Assembly: GCA_021014325.1 (NCBI GenBank)
Contig: CM037463.1
Coordinates: 4,645,001-4,709,000, forward strand
Direction of reading: 5' to 3'
Length of the DNA stretch: 64,000 bases
Source: Plazaster borealis
Lineage: Eukaryota > Echinodermata > Asteroidea > Forcipulatida > Labidiasteridae
Under the pieces are notes generated by a model, which saw only the letters and a list, made by a program, of their open reading frames with translations, made no database searches and had not been told where the DNA came from. Positions 1 through 10,692 of this stretch are shown piece after piece (position 1 is the first letter of the stretch; each line of letters starts with the position of its first letter). The position numbers were made by a program, and so were the translations under genes.

Positions 1-1822
1 ACCTTATTTAAATTGATCGCAGACTGCAAATCATTCGAGTGGTTTGAGGGGGAAAAGGGTTTCACTAATTTCCACAGATAGGCCTATACATTTATTTGAA
101 TGCTTTCAAAATTGCATATAAAAAAGGGGGAAAAGGAAAAAGGACATAATGATACTGCTGCTCATAAATGTATGTGATCGCAGATAAAATCAAATCCGAC
201 CAGTCATTTATGTTGAATGAATCAACGGTCCCACAACTTATTTACATGGTAAATATTACATTAACAAGTTCAATCCGCGGTGTAAACATTTCGGACAACA
301 AGCCTGCCATTTTGTAAACCTTTGAACCCGAACAACAACTGTTGTCCTCCAGATCAGACAAGAGCAATGAAAACGGTGTTTGATTTTTCGAAAACTCATG
401 ATCTTGTCCATAACGCATCTCGGTTCTAAGAGCATTGGGCCGAAACCTAGGCCTACATACGAACATTAATGTGCATTGACTGGGTGACATGACTTAACAC
501 CTTAAACGTGCCCTCGGTTGCAATTAAACTTGCATCAGTGCAGTTGCCGTCGTCGACGAATGAACAAAGTTCATGACAGACAGTGGGACCCACTTTTTTA
601 CACTGTGAAGGTTTTTACCGTGAGGCACTTTTTATTAATCAACGGCGCTTCTCTTTAAAAGAGCGGGAAAGCGATGACGAAAACATCAGCCGAAAAAAGC
701 CGCGCCGCCGCCCGTTCAAGAAACGGACAGAGTGGATGGAGTTTGGGAAATGAGCTGCTGAAAGGTCGTCTCAAGTAAAATTTACTTCCGTGAATGCTCT
801 CACTGAATGACAAGAAAGCGAAGAAGAAGAAGAAGACAAAACAGAGGGGGGGGGGTACTGAGCATGGGATGGAGCCGGGGCAATCGAAAGGGTGACACTG
901 CAGTCCTTGCACCGTGAAGTGGCCTGATCAAACAGGCATCTCATAATCTGGTTGGGAAGGGGTGATAGAGGGGCTAGCTTATTAAACCCCTAGTCTGATT
1001 ATGTATAAATGATTACAACACATATTCTGAGTAACATATAGTCATGTTTACTTTATCAACATATTGGCACGGTCTGTATTTATTTTATATCGGCCTAAGG
1101 CCACACATGTTAAAAATCTTCAACGAAATCGAAACGTCATGGTCCTAAAAATCAATACCAACTTCCTTGAATCTTTCCAGATTGTGGATTCTTTTTCGAA
1201 AGCAAAAATCCAGCAGGCAAAGCAAACTCTCCGTTCCCTTAAAAAAAAATAGAACTCTACGCACCAAGTTGAGATATAACATTTTGTTCCTTAAACTCCA
1301 TTTTTCAAACTCAGTCTTTGGTGTTTCCAATCCACCATAAACATTTACGATGTGCAGGTGAATTTATCAAACACTCTGAACAGTTTCGCTTCGAGAACCC
1401 CCCCCCCCCCCCATGAAACTCGAGGCTGAATCCTAGCCCTATTGCAAATTACATCTAATTCAACCGTATTATACAGGATTGGTAGAGCTGACAAAATAGC
1501 CGCAGACAGTGTTCATGTTTTGTGTGATCAACCTTATACACGAAATAACAAACCTGTGACCATTTGGGCTTTATCCGTTGTGTGATGCACAGTAATAATT
1601 TTCAGCATGCAAACGCATTGTCCTAAATTTTGGTTGGAACAACCGAAATCAGCTTTTGCGTTTTTTTTTTAAGTCTTCCGGATATGTTTTCTTGAATGTG
1701 ACTTCATTTCAGAGGGAAATATTTCACAGATAAAAATGGTTCTTGTATGAACTTCATAGGCTACTCATTAAGCTTTCAGACTAAAATTAAACAATGGTGT
1801 ATTTATATTATATATATCGTAC
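1..1822 (-). other. Meox: Meox intron 3, partial (homeobox intron)
   Basis: This is the start of the intron that splits the homeobox. It contains a family-B MITE at about 1468-1797, directly beside the exon, and mononucleotide runs (poly-G on the + strand near 846, poly-C near 1400). A CpG-rich patch lies at about 640-760. No open frame resembles the missing homeodomain end, and no RNA gene was recognised. Confidence 0.8.
1468..1797 (+). mobile_element. Family-B MITE, copy 1
   Basis: It begins TTATACAGGATTGGTAGAGC and contains the blocks TGTTCATGTTTTGTGTGATC, AACAACCGAAATCAGC and AAGCTTTCAGACTAAAATT seen in copies at 27.9 and 39.5 kb. The right terminal repeat (CCAATCCTGTATAA) is missing, so it is a truncated copy beside Meox exon 3. 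Confidence 0.65.
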
Positions 1823-1998
1823 CTGTCTCTCTGTCAAGTTGAGCGTGACGGCTATTTCGTATCGACGCAGGCGCGTAAGGTAGTTGTTGTGGCTGAATTC
1901 TGTCTCAAGTTCCCGGATCTGGTCTTTGGTAAACGCCGTCCGCTCTTTCCTTGGTTTCGAGTTCAGGTCGAGTTTGTACCCCTGATCTCCGCTATTGC
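1823..1998 (-). CDS. Meox: Meox coding exon 3 (homeodomain residues 1-44)
   Basis: The acceptor is TTTGATTTCAG at 1999-2009 and the donor is GTACGA at 1822. The 176 bases complete a split Gly codon and give residues 154-212. They include the Meox signature [19 protein letters not shown], then [14 protein letters not shown] and LTERQ. Residue 169 is homeodomain position 1. Phe-8, Leu-16, Phe-20 and the Arg-rich helix 2 are all present. The exon stops after Gln-44, before the DNA-contacting WFQNRR of helix 3. A homeobox intron between positions 44 and 45 is the known Meox gene structure, so the break is a normal splice site and not a truncation. The flanking residues K-P-R-K-E-R distinguish Meox from Hox and other Antp-class proteins. 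Confidence 0.97.
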
Positions 1999-2211
1999 CT
2001 GAAATCAAAAGCAAAAATAACATTATTATTCAAAATATCATGAATTTGTTTAAAAATCATATCTATAGCTTCACAGTTGTAATTCCTAAGCAAGGACCCA
2101 GTCGCAAATACACAAGAAATACATAGGATTTTTCCTTCAAGAAACGCATTTTTTTTTTCGAAGCAAAAGTTGTTACCGTGCTCGGAAGGTTTTCTGTTGA
2201 ATGTATTGATG

Positions 2212-2340
2212 GTGCATAGCAAAGTTTTCTGCTCAGCAAATTTGAGCAGGGAACCAGTCACGAACAATATAGCCTAAATTACGTTATTATTTCTCAAAGG
2301 TAAACTGTTCCTGCTAAGCGAGATTTTCTAAGCTATTTGT
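2212..2340. mobile_element. GCTAAGCA-type MITE, decayed copy
   Basis: Contains CATAGCAAAGTTTTCTGCTC, GGGAACCAGTCACGAACAAT and CTGCTAAGCGAGATTTTC, blocks also seen at 16.8 kb. Ends cannot be set. Confidence 0.4.
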
Positions 2341-2471
2341 TAGTGTGTCCTGTTTTTCGTTTGCCCAAATTCGGCCCTGGACATGCTGTATGTTTGCAAT
2401 AAGCGTCAGGTTTTATACCATGAGTTTTTGGTATAAACCATCGCAACGCCAGTACCTGAAGACTTGATTTA

Positions 2472-2561
2472 GGCCGAGTCCACATTGGCTACGGCTACGA
2501 CTGGTTCGCCGCGTTATTATGCGTCACCCTTAGCAACAGTCGTAGCCGTAGCCGCCAATTC
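2472..2561. mobile_element. Short palindromic element (TACGGCTACGAC arms)
   Basis: Left arm TTGGCTACGGCTACGACTG and right arm CAGTCGTAGCCGTAGCC are inverted copies separated by about 30 bases. The outer ends CCGA / TCGG also pair. The GC-rich foldback structure in AT-rich intron sequence looks like a small non-autonomous DNA element. No target duplication could be fixed. Confidence 0.55.
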
Positions 2562-2700
2562 GGAAGCGATCATAGTTTGCAATGTTCTGTTTCATTGGTA
2601 TGCCCCCGTTGCCTTTAAGTATGAAATGAATAAAATCAAAAATAATGTGTGATGCAATGAAAGTATAGGTTTATTTACAAATATTATTTCACTGATCGTG

Positions 2701-2910
2701 TGTGATTCTAACATCATACCGGAAGGAACAACAGGAGGAACCAGGAAAAGAGGGCGACCACCTAAGACATGGGTAGACTATGTGAAGGAGTGGTGGACGG
2801 GACAAAACTGTCAGCAATTTCTGATCACTGCTGAATATCGTGAGTTGTTGAGGAAATGTGTTGAAGCTGCCATCTATTCGCCCCTACGGCCTTTAACAGC
2901 TACGGGATAG
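2701..2910 (+). pseudogene. LINE ORF2 C-terminal remnant
   Basis: The translated segment contains GTRKRGRPPKTWVDYVKEW followed by a Trp/Thr-Gly turn, an AEYRELLRKCVEAA-like helix and a stop. The RGRPPKTWxDxVKEWTG pattern followed by a charged (A)xxRxxWRxLV-like helix is the usual extreme C-terminus of many non-LTR retrotransposon ORF2 proteins. No reverse transcriptase or endonuclease motif (such as YADD) is found upstream. A 3' end broken off by incomplete reverse transcription is the likely origin. It lies in Meox intron 2, antisense to the gene, so it is not a Meox exon. A domesticated gene is unlikely at this length. Confidence 0.55.
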
Positions 2911-3944
2911 AGCGAGTGTGATTCTGCTCAGTTCACACGAGCTGTAAGGGATACCAATAAGTTGCAATCCCAAAATGCTGTTACAGACATGACAGCACAA
3001 GTGTGTGTATACACCCCAAATCCCAAGAAGACCCGAACATATCCCCGTCAGAGCAGGGCAGCTGTTACAACACTACTAATGCAGTTACACCACCGGTGTA
3101 TTTCACACAGTTGACACTCTCCCCCCCCCCCGCACAATCAATCGGCCGAAATAGCGTTTATTGTTTTCACAGTGTAACAGTGGTGTAAAAAATTAAGGGG
3201 AGCGAAGTGGCGCGAGAAATTAACGCCTCTTGTTTATGAGGGCCTTGCGGTCACGCACGCGACTCGTGCCAATCTATATTTTTTGTTGTTGGTGTCTCCC
3301 CCCCCCCACCGAAACACTTTCCGTGTTTATGTTATCAAACAGCTAGAGTCCATTCCTTTCATTAAGGGCCCTAATTATATTTGAAACAAGAAACCAATGT
3401 TATTCTATGATGCATTATTGCAAATGACAACAAGTTTCAGGTTCGGGTCATGGCAGGGGTTTGTGTTGCAGCGGCCTGCAGACACTACCGTACTCAATGA
3501 CTTAACTCAAATTTACAATGGATTCATTACATAGGCATAAAGTTACCAACATTTATACGGGACACGCTGCGAACTGGGGGTAGGCCTACTGTCTAAGGTA
3601 CGGTTCGTGGGCAGACGATGTGGTTGTCAGGAAGTGGAACTATGGTGCCCATATTTGCGCAAAGAAACTGACAACTGTGTGAGAGATATTCTCCACACAC
3701 CTTTACTAACAGATTCCGGGTTTTCCAAATAAAAATAAAATTTCCAAAGGTCACACAATAACCCCGCTGCCAACACTGTGTCAGTAAAACAACGGGACCG
3801 GGCTATAACTATTTGGTATTTACTTTTTTAACAGTTAAAAAAAACAAAACAAATCAGACGAAATAGGTTTATTGCTTGTGACCAGTTCAATGTGATCAAT
3901 TTGTCATTTAAAAAACAAAATTGTAAACTTTTGTCCTGCTTTAA

Positions 3945-4310
3945 AGGCACTGAACACGTTTGGAAATTGTCAAAGACCAGTGTTCTCACTTGGTGTATCC
4001 CAACATATGCATAAAATAACAAGCCTGTGAAAATTTGGGCTCAATTGGTCATCGAAGTTGCAAGAAAATGATGAAAGAAAAAACACCCTTGTTGTACAAA
4101 TTTGTGTGCTTTCAGATAGGAATAAAAACTTCTTGCAAGAAGTTTTTATTATTTTAGTGAGAAATTCCCTTTTTCTCAAAAACTACGTTACTTCAGAGGG
4201 AGTCGTTTCTCACAATGTTTTATACTATCAACAGCTCTCCGTTGCTTGTTACCAAGTAAGTTTTTATGCTAATATTTGTTTTGAGTCATTACCAAACGTG
4301 TAGGATACCT
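3945..4310 (+). mobile_element. Family-A MITE, copy 1 (TTAA target duplication)
   Basis: The 366-bp element starts AGGCACTGAACACGTTTGG and ends with the inverted CCAAACGTGTAGGATACCT. TTAA lies on both sides (3941-3944 and 4311-4314). A central 24-bp palindrome (CTTCTTGCAAGAAG core) lies at about 4123-4146. It has no coding capacity. TTAA duplications are typical of piggyBac-type and some Sola-type transposases, so it is probably mobilised in trans by one of these. Confidence 0.8.
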
Positions 4311-4314
4311 TTAA

Positions 4315-5039
4315 AACAGCTGACAAGCAATAGAAATTTAGGACCTGTACACTGTGATAAAAACAGAAAAAAACCATCAACTTCCGGTGATTGTTGTAAA
4401 AGCATCTAAACTAAATATTTCCACTTGACAACAAATTCTTTTCAAAGCTATACCCGTGCATTATCAATCCATCAAAACTAATGAATATAATCCTTGAAAA
4501 TCTTCCCGAAGTAGTTGTGAAAAAAAAACTTCAGGGGGCATCGACACAAGCGACCTGTACCTACTTTGTATGCAGGCCCATAGAGCTAGGACGGCCTCAC
4601 CACACAACAAGCAGGTACGTTCAACCCGCTGGTTAGCCGGCCGCGTGAACACGAAGCTGCGGTGCATAAGGAACACGACTCCCCGATGTTAGCGGGTGCT
4701 GACACGCTTCCAGTCACCCGTAACTGTTCGTGCGACTGTGCGGGCGAGATTTGAAGTTCAACGGCAAAATGAGAGTTTTATAGCTATATAGAGACACAAT
4801 ATTAGCCTTATGTTGTCTTCTTAACAAAGGGATACCATGTGGTTGGTGTGCATGTTATATTGGAATTGTCGTTTTCTAATTTAAGCAGCAGGCCTACATG
4901 ATAATTAGGAACAATTTAAAATGTCTCACGCAAAATAACCCTTGACTTGATAAATTTCTAAATTGTATCATTTTCTTCAGAAAATCAACCAAATTGTACA
5001 ATACCGTCAAATCAAATGAGAGTCAGTTTTATGTTAGAG
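4315..5039. other. Intron sequence, nothing recognised
   Basis: AT-rich sequence with a CpG-containing patch at 4540-4750. No repeat, RNA or coding signal was recognised. Confidence 0.5.
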
Positions 5040-5355
5040 CTACACTCTTCAGTCTCCTGACGATGACTAGAGCAAGCTAGTCGAAACGTTGAGACCTATT
5101 TAGACTCACTCCGCGGCAGTGTAGTTATTAACGAGAAGTCCCCCCCGATCAGCATATAAGTAGTAGTCCCGCCCGATTTCCTACCTCCCGCCCAGGTAGT
5201 AGTTAAGAGGCAGGACAGTTCTTTTCAGAACTTGGTAGTCTCCTGAATTCCGAAAAATCTACTCTGCGGCAGTAGTGGCAGTAGGATAGTCTCCCGAATT
5301 CCGAAATCTACTCAGCGGCAGTAGAATATAGCAAGACAAGTTCTCATAGAACAAA
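5040..5355 (+). mobile_element. Penelope-like / hammerhead-like fragment, copy 1
   Basis: CTGACGA (5057-5063), one extra base, the stem GACTAG (5065-5070) / CTAGTC (5077-5082) and GAAAC (5083-5087) form a hammerhead-ribozyme-like core. Downstream are TTCTTTTCAGAACTTGG and two imperfect copies of an 80-bp block (AGTCTCCTGAATTCCG... and AGTCTCCCGAATTCCG...), each ending GCGGCAGTAG. Such motifs are known in terminal repeats of Penelope-like retroelements. No reverse transcriptase or GIY-YIG frame is present. Confidence 0.5.
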
Positions 5356-6264
5356 AATTTACCTAGCAAGTAGATATACACATGGTGTTACCGCAAACCA
5401 AACATAATATAGCTTTATTGCTATTTTTCAGAAAAATATAACACATGCCGATTGGAAACAGTTGTATGCGTAAATCGGCTACACAACAAAATATCATGAA
5501 AATAACAGAAGCCCAAATTTAAGCAGTTTGATCTGCCTTGCATAATGTTCATGGTAGGGACAGTTCCCAATAATTTCCTCAAAAGAAATAAATATGAACA
5601 GAAAAACAGCTATCGGAAACTTTTTATACCAACCGAAATAATGTGGCACAAAGTAGTATCTGGTCTAATACGTTCCGACCCATAGCTCAAGGACTATTTT
5701 TCTATAGGACCATTGTCTATACAAGCTTTTCTTCTTAAGATCTCTCCGCAGTATCGCGTTCACTTGATTCTCATATAATTAATTCATTTACATATATAAC
5801 TTTGTGTGATTTACTTTCTTTGGTTTGATACTGTGGACTGAAACTAGATAGCACAGTCTTTCTCAAAGGCTAAACATTTTACTTGATCAATTTGCTAAAC
5901 AATTTTGGCTGCGCTACATAAATTGGGACCCTCGCCATGATATCAATTTCAAAATGTCCGTCACAAACTCTCCAACAAAACAGCTGTAGCTCAGGTCTTA
6001 ATATTTTGTGGAACAATAAATAACGTCTCCCCACCAAAAAAAAAGAGATTTATACTCTAGCGGAGTCCAGGTACATGTGATATGGCTTTACTGAGCTCAC
6101 GAGGGACTTCAGCGGATGTTATTAATATTTACCAATTTCCTAAAACAAAAAAAGAACAAACTGCTTACAACAATGGGGTGGGTTGACGGGGGAGGGGTGG
6201 GGGTGGGGGAGACAAAAAAACAGCTCTGTATTCTTTTACAGTTTACGAGATTTCGTAACTGCTT
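5356..6264. other. Intron sequence, nothing recognised
   Basis: AT-rich, with no convincing open frame. A G-rich run (GGGGGAGGGGTGGGGGTGGG) lies at about 6189-6208 just before the family-F MITE. Confidence 0.5.
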
Positions 6265-6619
6265 AAAGGGACACGTTGTCTTAGATTGGGCGCTTTTGGG
6301 CTATGAAAAGCGTTTGTTCTGACATAGGTATGGTTGGAAAGATGTTTTAAAGTATAATATAATGATCCACACAAACATGCCTCGATATTGTGTGGTTATC
6401 CTTTTACTTCGTGAATTAACACATTCCGCCATTTTGTGGTGTCAAACATTTGGTTCTACAAAATGGCGGATCATGTTAGTTCACGAAGTTAAAAGGAAAA
6501 TCACACAATTTCGAGGCATATTTGTGTGGATCATTACATTTTATTTTTAAAGTATCTTTCCAACCACATTCGTTTCATAACAAACGCCCAAATCGCCCAT
6601 TCCAAGGCAACGTGTCCCT
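6265..6619. mobile_element. Family-F palindromic MITE
   Basis: Ends AAAGGGACACGTTGTCTTAG and CCAAGGCAACGTGTCCCTC are inverted. The arms continue with AATGATCCACACAAACATGC / GTGTGGATCATTACATT. The inner arms carry CCGCCATTTTG and CAAAATGGCGG. It has no coding capacity. Confidence 0.75.
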
Positions 6620-7814
6620 CTCACCCAGAGCTGCTTTTGACCATCTATATGTGACAACAATTTTACATCCCAGTTTAACACCCCAGATTTTGCAGTGCGT
6701 ACATGGAATCTCTGCTAAGAGTTCTGGTTCTTTTTCCCCCAATAGATAAGAACGATCTGTAGTACAATCGATGGTTGACTACGTAAATAGACACATTTTT
6801 TATTATTTTCCTATTTTGTTGAAGAGGAAATCGATTCCCGCCCTGCGGTGAACTTGACTAAAATCATAAACTTTCAGATTTAAACTAATCATATCCGATA
6901 ATTACAACAAAATAATTTTCGCCTTTAAACCTGTCGTACATTGGATTTAACACACCAGCGCCAAAAATCCCAACATCAAGTTTCGGTTTTAAACCAAATC
7001 CGCATTCAATTGAGACAAAAAAGTCCACAAAACCCAAACGCCATGTGTTCGAGAAACTGATAAATAAATCCCCAATTTTTAACAGCAATCTTTTTTTCAC
7101 CTCAACAACTGACATGTGATATCCGTGTTGACAACAACCTGCTGCCTGCGCAATTCCGTTAAGATTTGACAGTAGAGGTCAAAGGTCAGACCCCAAAATG
7201 AAGGACTTGGAAATTGGTAGAGACGGGTTTAGTGATGTGAACATCTGCGAGCGTTTTTCTTTTTTTTTGAACTGAGCACAATTTTTGGTTCACCACTCCG
7301 GAATGCCCACGGGAGAAGGATACTCACCGCTACGAGCTTACAGGAGTGCCTCGCACTGTCGCAGCGCAGTGACACTGAAATACAGTGGTCTACGTATATC
7401 CTAGAATTTAACCGCATTCTGCAGACGAGCTATCTTACTATTAGCGGTGAACCAGCAGCCTCCGGGTCTGGTCTTCATTTTAAATCCTGCACTTTTTAAA
7501 TACACAGTACAGGATATGTTATAACCAAAACTCAGCTTGCTCACTGATTTCCGTCTGGAAATTATCTTCTACCTCCATGTAGCGGCGTAACCAGGACCTT
7601 TCACAAGGGGGAAGGGCCTTGGGGAATTGTTTTTCATTGGGGGAGGGGTGGGGTGGGGGTGGGGGAAAGAGCCATGTTTTTTTTTTTAAATAATGGGATT
7701 GGGTCGTTCTAAAATTGTTTTAGCTTTTCTTTCCTTTACATAAATCTGAATTGTTTTCGTGGGGCACGGGGGGGGGGGGTGTCACTGGAAGACTGTTGGG
7801 GGCACGTGCCATTT
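6620..7814. other. Intron sequence, mostly unremarkable
   Basis: It holds a fragment CCAGTTTAACACCCCAGATT / TTTTGCAGTG (6672-6700), related to the GCAGTG-ended MITEs, and G-rich runs near 7640-7670 and 7770. Nothing else was recognised. Confidence 0.45.
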
Positions 7815-7860
7815 CAAATCAAATCAAATCAAATCAAATCAAATCAAATCAAATCAAATA
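7815..7860. repeat. (AAATC)n microsatellite
   Basis: About nine perfect copies of the pentamer AAATC/CAAAT in Meox intron 2. Confidence 0.95.
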
Positions 7861-8099
7861 TAGCCTAATATAAAGCCAAATTATGATCAACGCATACAGT
7901 TTATATATTTACACCTACTGAAGATTCGTCATCAAAACAGAATTGGGCCTTATAAAAATTGTGATCATTAACTCTTGAAACCAATACAATGTATAGCATG
8001 ACATCCAGTGTGGATAATGATCACGGGTTTGCCCGAGGCAACGCAATTGACATGAAATAAATAAAAAAGCATTTTGTCAAAAACTATTTACCGCGCATT

Positions 8100-8145
8100 C
8101 TTGCACGCCATTTTCCCGATTCACCCTCTCGGAAGTGAAAGTACT
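8100..8145. promoter_or_regulatory. CGCCATTTT plus CGGAAGTG motif pair
   Basis: CGCCATTTT (YY1-like) at about 8107 and TCGGAAGTGAAA (ETS-like) at about 8130 lie 20 bases apart. The same pair, in the opposite order, occurs at 8796-8831. Confidence 0.25.
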
Positions 8146-8269
8146 GGTATCGTTTTACAGTGTGCCCGGGTCAACATGCCTTAGGGCATCAAACTGACCG
8201 ATTTAATATTTTCACTCAAAAATTGACTTTATTTTGGTTTTTATTTCCTTCTCCCTTCCTTCAAGATAT

Positions 8270-8560
8270 TTTTTTCTTCTTTCTTTCCCAGCTGGGATTA
8301 ACCAGCAAGACAGACGCCCGGGTAGATTTGTTCCAAATTGTCTGTCATCGGGGATTAGACCACGAATTCATTTGGCAGTATACATAGCAGCTCAAGCACC
8401 CCCTCGAAAGCTTTGCCTCCCGTTTTGTCAGACCAAAGAGTGTCTGTGACAGGCACAGACAGGGCAAATGGTTGCCTGACAGTGGCCGAGTTTTACCGCC
8501 ACGGGATGGTTTGGGGACAATAAAATATAAAGACCGTGTCGCATCTCACTTTAATAAACA
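8270..8560. promoter_or_regulatory. Non-repetitive GC-balanced island in intron 2
   Basis: The segment has no recognised repeat and balanced composition in an AT-rich intron. It has no long open frame and contains CAGCTGGGATTAACC and TGTCTGTGACAGGCACAGAC (a short dyad). It is a candidate enhancer; function is inferred only from composition and position. Confidence 0.25.
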
Positions 8561-8795
8561 GATTGGGAAAAACGAAAAAAAATTATACTTTGAAAACAAT
8601 TTCAAAGTAGTGTTCTACATCATCCCTTGCGGTTATTGCTTTTAAGACTAACCCTTGGGAAGTTTTTCAAACAATAAGTTAATAACATCAAGTTAAAAAT
8701 TTACTGTTAATATTATGATTTCAGTATTGTTTGAAACTGCGTATGTAAATGCAAACAGAAGTGTATGTTTCAAATCTTAATACCATCAGACACAG

Positions 8796-8831
8796 CCGGA
8801 AGTGAAAAAAACAAATCCGACGGCCATTTTG
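8796..8831. promoter_or_regulatory. CCGGAAGTG plus GGCCATTTTG motif pair
   Basis: The ETS/GABP-like CCGGAAGTGAAA is followed 18 bases on by a YY1-like CGGCCATTTTG, then by CpG-rich sequence to about 8870. The combination is common at TATA-less promoters. No exon is evident next to it. Confidence 0.25.
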
Positions 8832-9839
8832 AAGGGCGCCCTCGTCGAACGCTATCACGCACGTTCCATGGTTCCTCAACGAGCAACCAATTGGTGTTGT
8901 CTTCCCTTGGCACTATTCTTCAGTCTTCACACCAGTACAAAAACGAAAAGAGGTGCATTATGGGCCTACAGAAGAACTGAAGTAATGGGGGTAAACAAAC
9001 CGCCAGTAATATAACAAAACTGTGCTGATAACTCCCGCCGGATTACACCACATTGACTAGCAAAACACTCAAATGGTTGTACGGACACTTACCCCTGCAG
9101 CGTAAACCGTCAGAGGACAAGACGGTGCGTTATACTGTATATCTACATTACACCTCGAAGGCACAAAACGATGAGTGATGACAAGTATGGAAATATCTCC
9201 ACGATCTGAGGGTGACTTGTCAATTTCACAGAGCCCAGACTCGAATAAAGAAAAGACTTGTTGAAGATGAGGTTTTGAGTATTTGTTTCCCCAACACAAA
9301 TGAGGGTGAATCATGACTGAATCGGGCAAAACAAAAAAAGTCCACAACGGTTTACAAACGCATGCAACTTTCGAGAAGAAATCCTTGGAAATAAACCGCA
9401 CTTTTATCTTTATCGTAAAACCGTTTTCCACTGACAGGCAAAAAGTGCTGCAGGACAGAACAGTTAAAGGGACATGTCACTGATGTGCGGTAATAGTAAT
9501 ACACTTGAGGTGGCATTTGCATTTATTCCAAAACGCACTCAATGTTGGTTGGCCCAGAAATTTTTCTGCTGAAATATTCAATTATTTCGCTTACAAATAT
9601 TTTTTTTGCAAAAATAATCACTTTTTCTTACCCCCAGGTACTTCTTTCAACTTCAAGAAACAACAACGATGCTGCTTGATAAGTGACATTTATAAAGTCT
9701 GTGTTCTGATTTTATAGACAATTTGTTTTATATGATCGCACGTTTTAATGATATTCTAAAGGTCCTTTTTACAATATTTGGGGAATTAAGTAAAATACAA
9801 AACAAACACAATGTATTTATATGCGCTTGTTCTACCCAA
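8832..9839. other. Intron sequence, nothing recognised
   Basis: The 120-codon minus-strand open frame at 9069-9431 lacks any recognisable domain or splice context. The remainder is AT-rich. Confidence 0.45.
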
Positions 9840-10118
9840 GTAGTCCACTCACTCACAACGCCTGGCATTATTATTAGCTCGGTTTAACGGCCCATAAGCA
9901 TTCCTGAAACCAGCTCACTCCTTAGGAGTATGCAGCACCGGCAGCCAAATTGGCGCACAGTTTACTTATCATTCACATCAACAATCTCGTAAACACCCTC
10001 GCATAATATCCAACTTATTCCTGGGTGATGAGAAGCAATTATCGTTGAGTGTGTTTGCTCAAGGTCACAAAGGTCACGACCGGGACTCGAACCCAACACT
10101 GATGTCTCAGCCACGAGG
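9840..10118 (-). mobile_element. tRNA-derived SINE (minus strand)
   Basis: Read on the minus strand, TGGCTGAGACATC is followed by the exact B box GGTTCGAGTCC, then GACCTTGAGCAA and a body ending near the hexamer-rich left side. The B box and spacing fit a tRNA-derived head. It does not fold as a full tRNA. Confidence 0.6.
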
Positions 10119-10129
10119 GCCCAAAATCT

Positions 10130-10318
10130 TAAAGCTTCTTAAGCACAAGAAGTAGCTAAGCACAAAACATTTCTGCTTCACATAGTAAGGTTACCAGCCA
10201 AAATACCATCTCACATAATGTACCCTCTGTGTCTGCTATCCTGCTTATTTTTACTTAGCAGAAATCTGTTAAGCAATATTTTCAGCTTAAGCAGCTCTAT
10301 GCAATTGGGCTGCATACC
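10130..10318. mobile_element. GCTAAGCA-type MITE, copy at 10.2 kb
   Basis: Contains GTAGCTAAGCACAAAACATT, GTTACCAGCCAAAATACCAT, TTTACTTAGCAGAAATCTG and the end GCTTAAGCAGCTCTATGCAATTGGGC-like (CAGCTCTATGCAATTGGGC). It lies beside the SINE at 9.8-10.1 kb. Confidence 0.6.
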
Positions 10319-10329
10319 AGACCACTTGG

Positions 10330-10692
10330 CTACGACACGCAATCTTGTAAATGCGTTTCTCCTAAAGACCAGAATCCACACTTGATGTGACCCAGCATAT
10401 ATACATGAAATAACAAACCTGTGAAAGTTTCAGCTAAATCGGTCTTCGGAGTCATGAGAAAACAGTGAAAAAACCTATTATATATTTTCACTGTTTTCAA
10501 ACATCGGTTTTTATCACCAGTGATAAATACCAATTGTTTTACTCATTTCCTAAAAAACTATAGCATTTCAAGCAAAACCATTTTAAGGGAAGTTTTCCAC
10601 CATGACCATCTTTATACCATGTAAGTTATGTGCAAATCTGTGAACATTTAAATGTTCAACCTTACCAATGTTGTACACACCCTTTAAGCGAG
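10330..10692 (+). mobile_element. Family-E repeat, copy 1
   Basis: It carries CATGAAATAACAAACCTGTG, a palindrome around CACTGTTTTC, GGGAAGTTTTCCACCATGAC and the end TACCAATGTTGTACACACCC. The end matches, inverted, the segment starting at 33543. Confidence 0.5.

Noticed and set aside
1145..1330. Possible last Meox exon left of the homeobox exon
   Set aside because: No WFQNRR-type sequence occurs in any minus frame between 1 and 1822.
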